From NCBI RefSeq assembly GCF_022968135.1, contig NZ_JALJRA010000005.1, forward strand, positions 218,586 to 282,585: a DNA stretch of 64,000 nt, written 5' to 3'. This document shows, piece by piece, positions 63,643-64,000 of the stretch. The stretch's first letter is position 1, and the number at the start of each line of letters is the position of its first letter. Both the position numbers and the translations under genes were made by a program. This stretch comes from Pseudorhizobium tarimense. Its GTDB lineage: Bacteria; Pseudomonadota; Alphaproteobacteria; Rhizobiales; Rhizobiaceae. Under the pieces are notes generated by a model. That model was not told the origin of the DNA, made no database searches, and worked only from the letters and a program-made list of their open reading frames with translations.

Positions 63643-64000
63643 GGTCGACCTTTCGTATGTTGAGGGTGCGCCATCTATGCCACGTACGCCGCTTCCCCGA
63701 CAAGGACAGCTCTTCGTCCAGGACGGTACCGCGATTGGACCTTCTGCTGGAGCGCTTCACTGGCATTCCCGTGTACGCATCCAGGACAGTCGAGTGCGGC
63801 GTGCGAGGGTGAGAGGCTTTGATGGGGTGGGGCGGCGGGGGTGGTTTTGGCAATCAGGGCGGGGCATTTCTGGAAATTACGCTTTCCGATCAGTATGTTG
63901 GTGAAAAACTAGGGTGCTTTTGCAAAAACCGTGTTGACTTGTTTTGTGTGTTGGATCTATAAACCGCTCACCAACGAGGGCGGCGGCGCTGCTGGCGACG
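63643..64000. other. Region upstream of purC to the window edge
   Basis: These 358 bases have no convincing gene. They must hold the purC promoter on the minus strand, which I could not define, and carry a strong rightward promoter-like sequence at 63934-63963. Confidence 0.5.
63934..63963 (+). promoter_or_regulatory. Strong promoter candidate reading out of the right edge
   Basis: TTGACT (63934-63939), an 18-base spacer, and TATAAA (63958-63963) are followed by a GC-rich discriminator starting CCGCTC and a leader of G/C-rich repeats. This arrangement is typical of rRNA-type or other growth-controlled promoters in rhizobia. The transcribed gene lies outside the window. Confidence 0.55.

Noticed and set aside
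63620..63853. A 77-codon minus-strand frame upstream of purC
   Set aside because: Low-complexity Pro/Arg-rich translation without a ribosome-binding site; probably non-coding upstream DNA.

Overview
The window reads as a chromosomal stretch of an alphaproteobacterium of the Rhizobiales, most likely Rhizobiaceae. The grounds are moderately high GC, the block obgE-proB-proA-nadD-rsfS-rlmH-envC-ctpA-(divergent polysaccharide deacetylase)-rppH, an oxygen-dependent cob gene cluster (cobG, cobN, cobW) and an EF-P/EpmA/EpmB set. No rRNA, tRNA, insertion sequence, phage gene or CRISPR array was seen. The species cannot be fixed from the sequence.

Layout. 1-9.7 kb: a LacI-type regulator (cut by the window edge) divergent from a sugar catabolic operon: GH105 unsaturated uronyl hydrolase, kduI, an unrecognised 824-residue protein and a complete ABC importer (binding protein, two permeases, ATPase). 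This looks like uptake and intracellular breakdown of unsaturated pectin or rhamnogalacturonan oligosaccharides. 9.8-14.3 kb: a three-gene flavin cassette (LLM-type flavin oxidoreductase, aldo/keto reductase, flavin reductase) divergent from a GntR/UTRA regulator and a Gfo/Idh/MocA oxidoreductase, with two palindromes between them. 14.3-26.4 kb: housekeeping genes on the minus strand, from rplU-rpmA through two GNAT acetyltransferases, obgE, proB, proA, nadD, rsfS, rlmH, an EnvC-like activator, ctpA and a polysaccharide-deacetylase-like protein to rppH.

26.7-46.9 kb: the cobalamin cluster. Two cobalamin riboswitches stand back to back at 41.4-41.8 kb. The left one drives a DUF1636 protein, cobW, cobN, cobG, cobH, cobI and cobJ. 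The right one drives cbtB, cbtA, cobO and cobQ. Further left, cobL-cobE-cobM and cobA-cobB lie on the minus strand, and single genes cobK and cbiD are inserted in the opposite orientation. cobD and cobC close the right end. Almost every junction overlaps by 1-25 bases. Together the genes cover most steps from uroporphyrinogen III to adenosylcobinamide phosphate. cobF appears to be replaced by cbiD. cobP, cobS, cobT, cobU and cobV are not here.

46.9-64 kb: a P1-family peptidase; a probable pipecolate oxidase and aminoadipate-semialdehyde dehydrogenase pair with a stand-alone Lrp-type ligand-binding domain protein; purU; epmB and epmA divergent from efp; an RND efflux system (outer membrane factor, pump, adaptor) with its TetR regulator; and purC. 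A strong promoter-like sequence points out of the right edge. The points most worth following are the unknown 824-residue protein in the uronate operon, the flavin cassette, the mixed cbiD/cobG pathway with its reversed genes, the double riboswitch and the RAM-only regulator.
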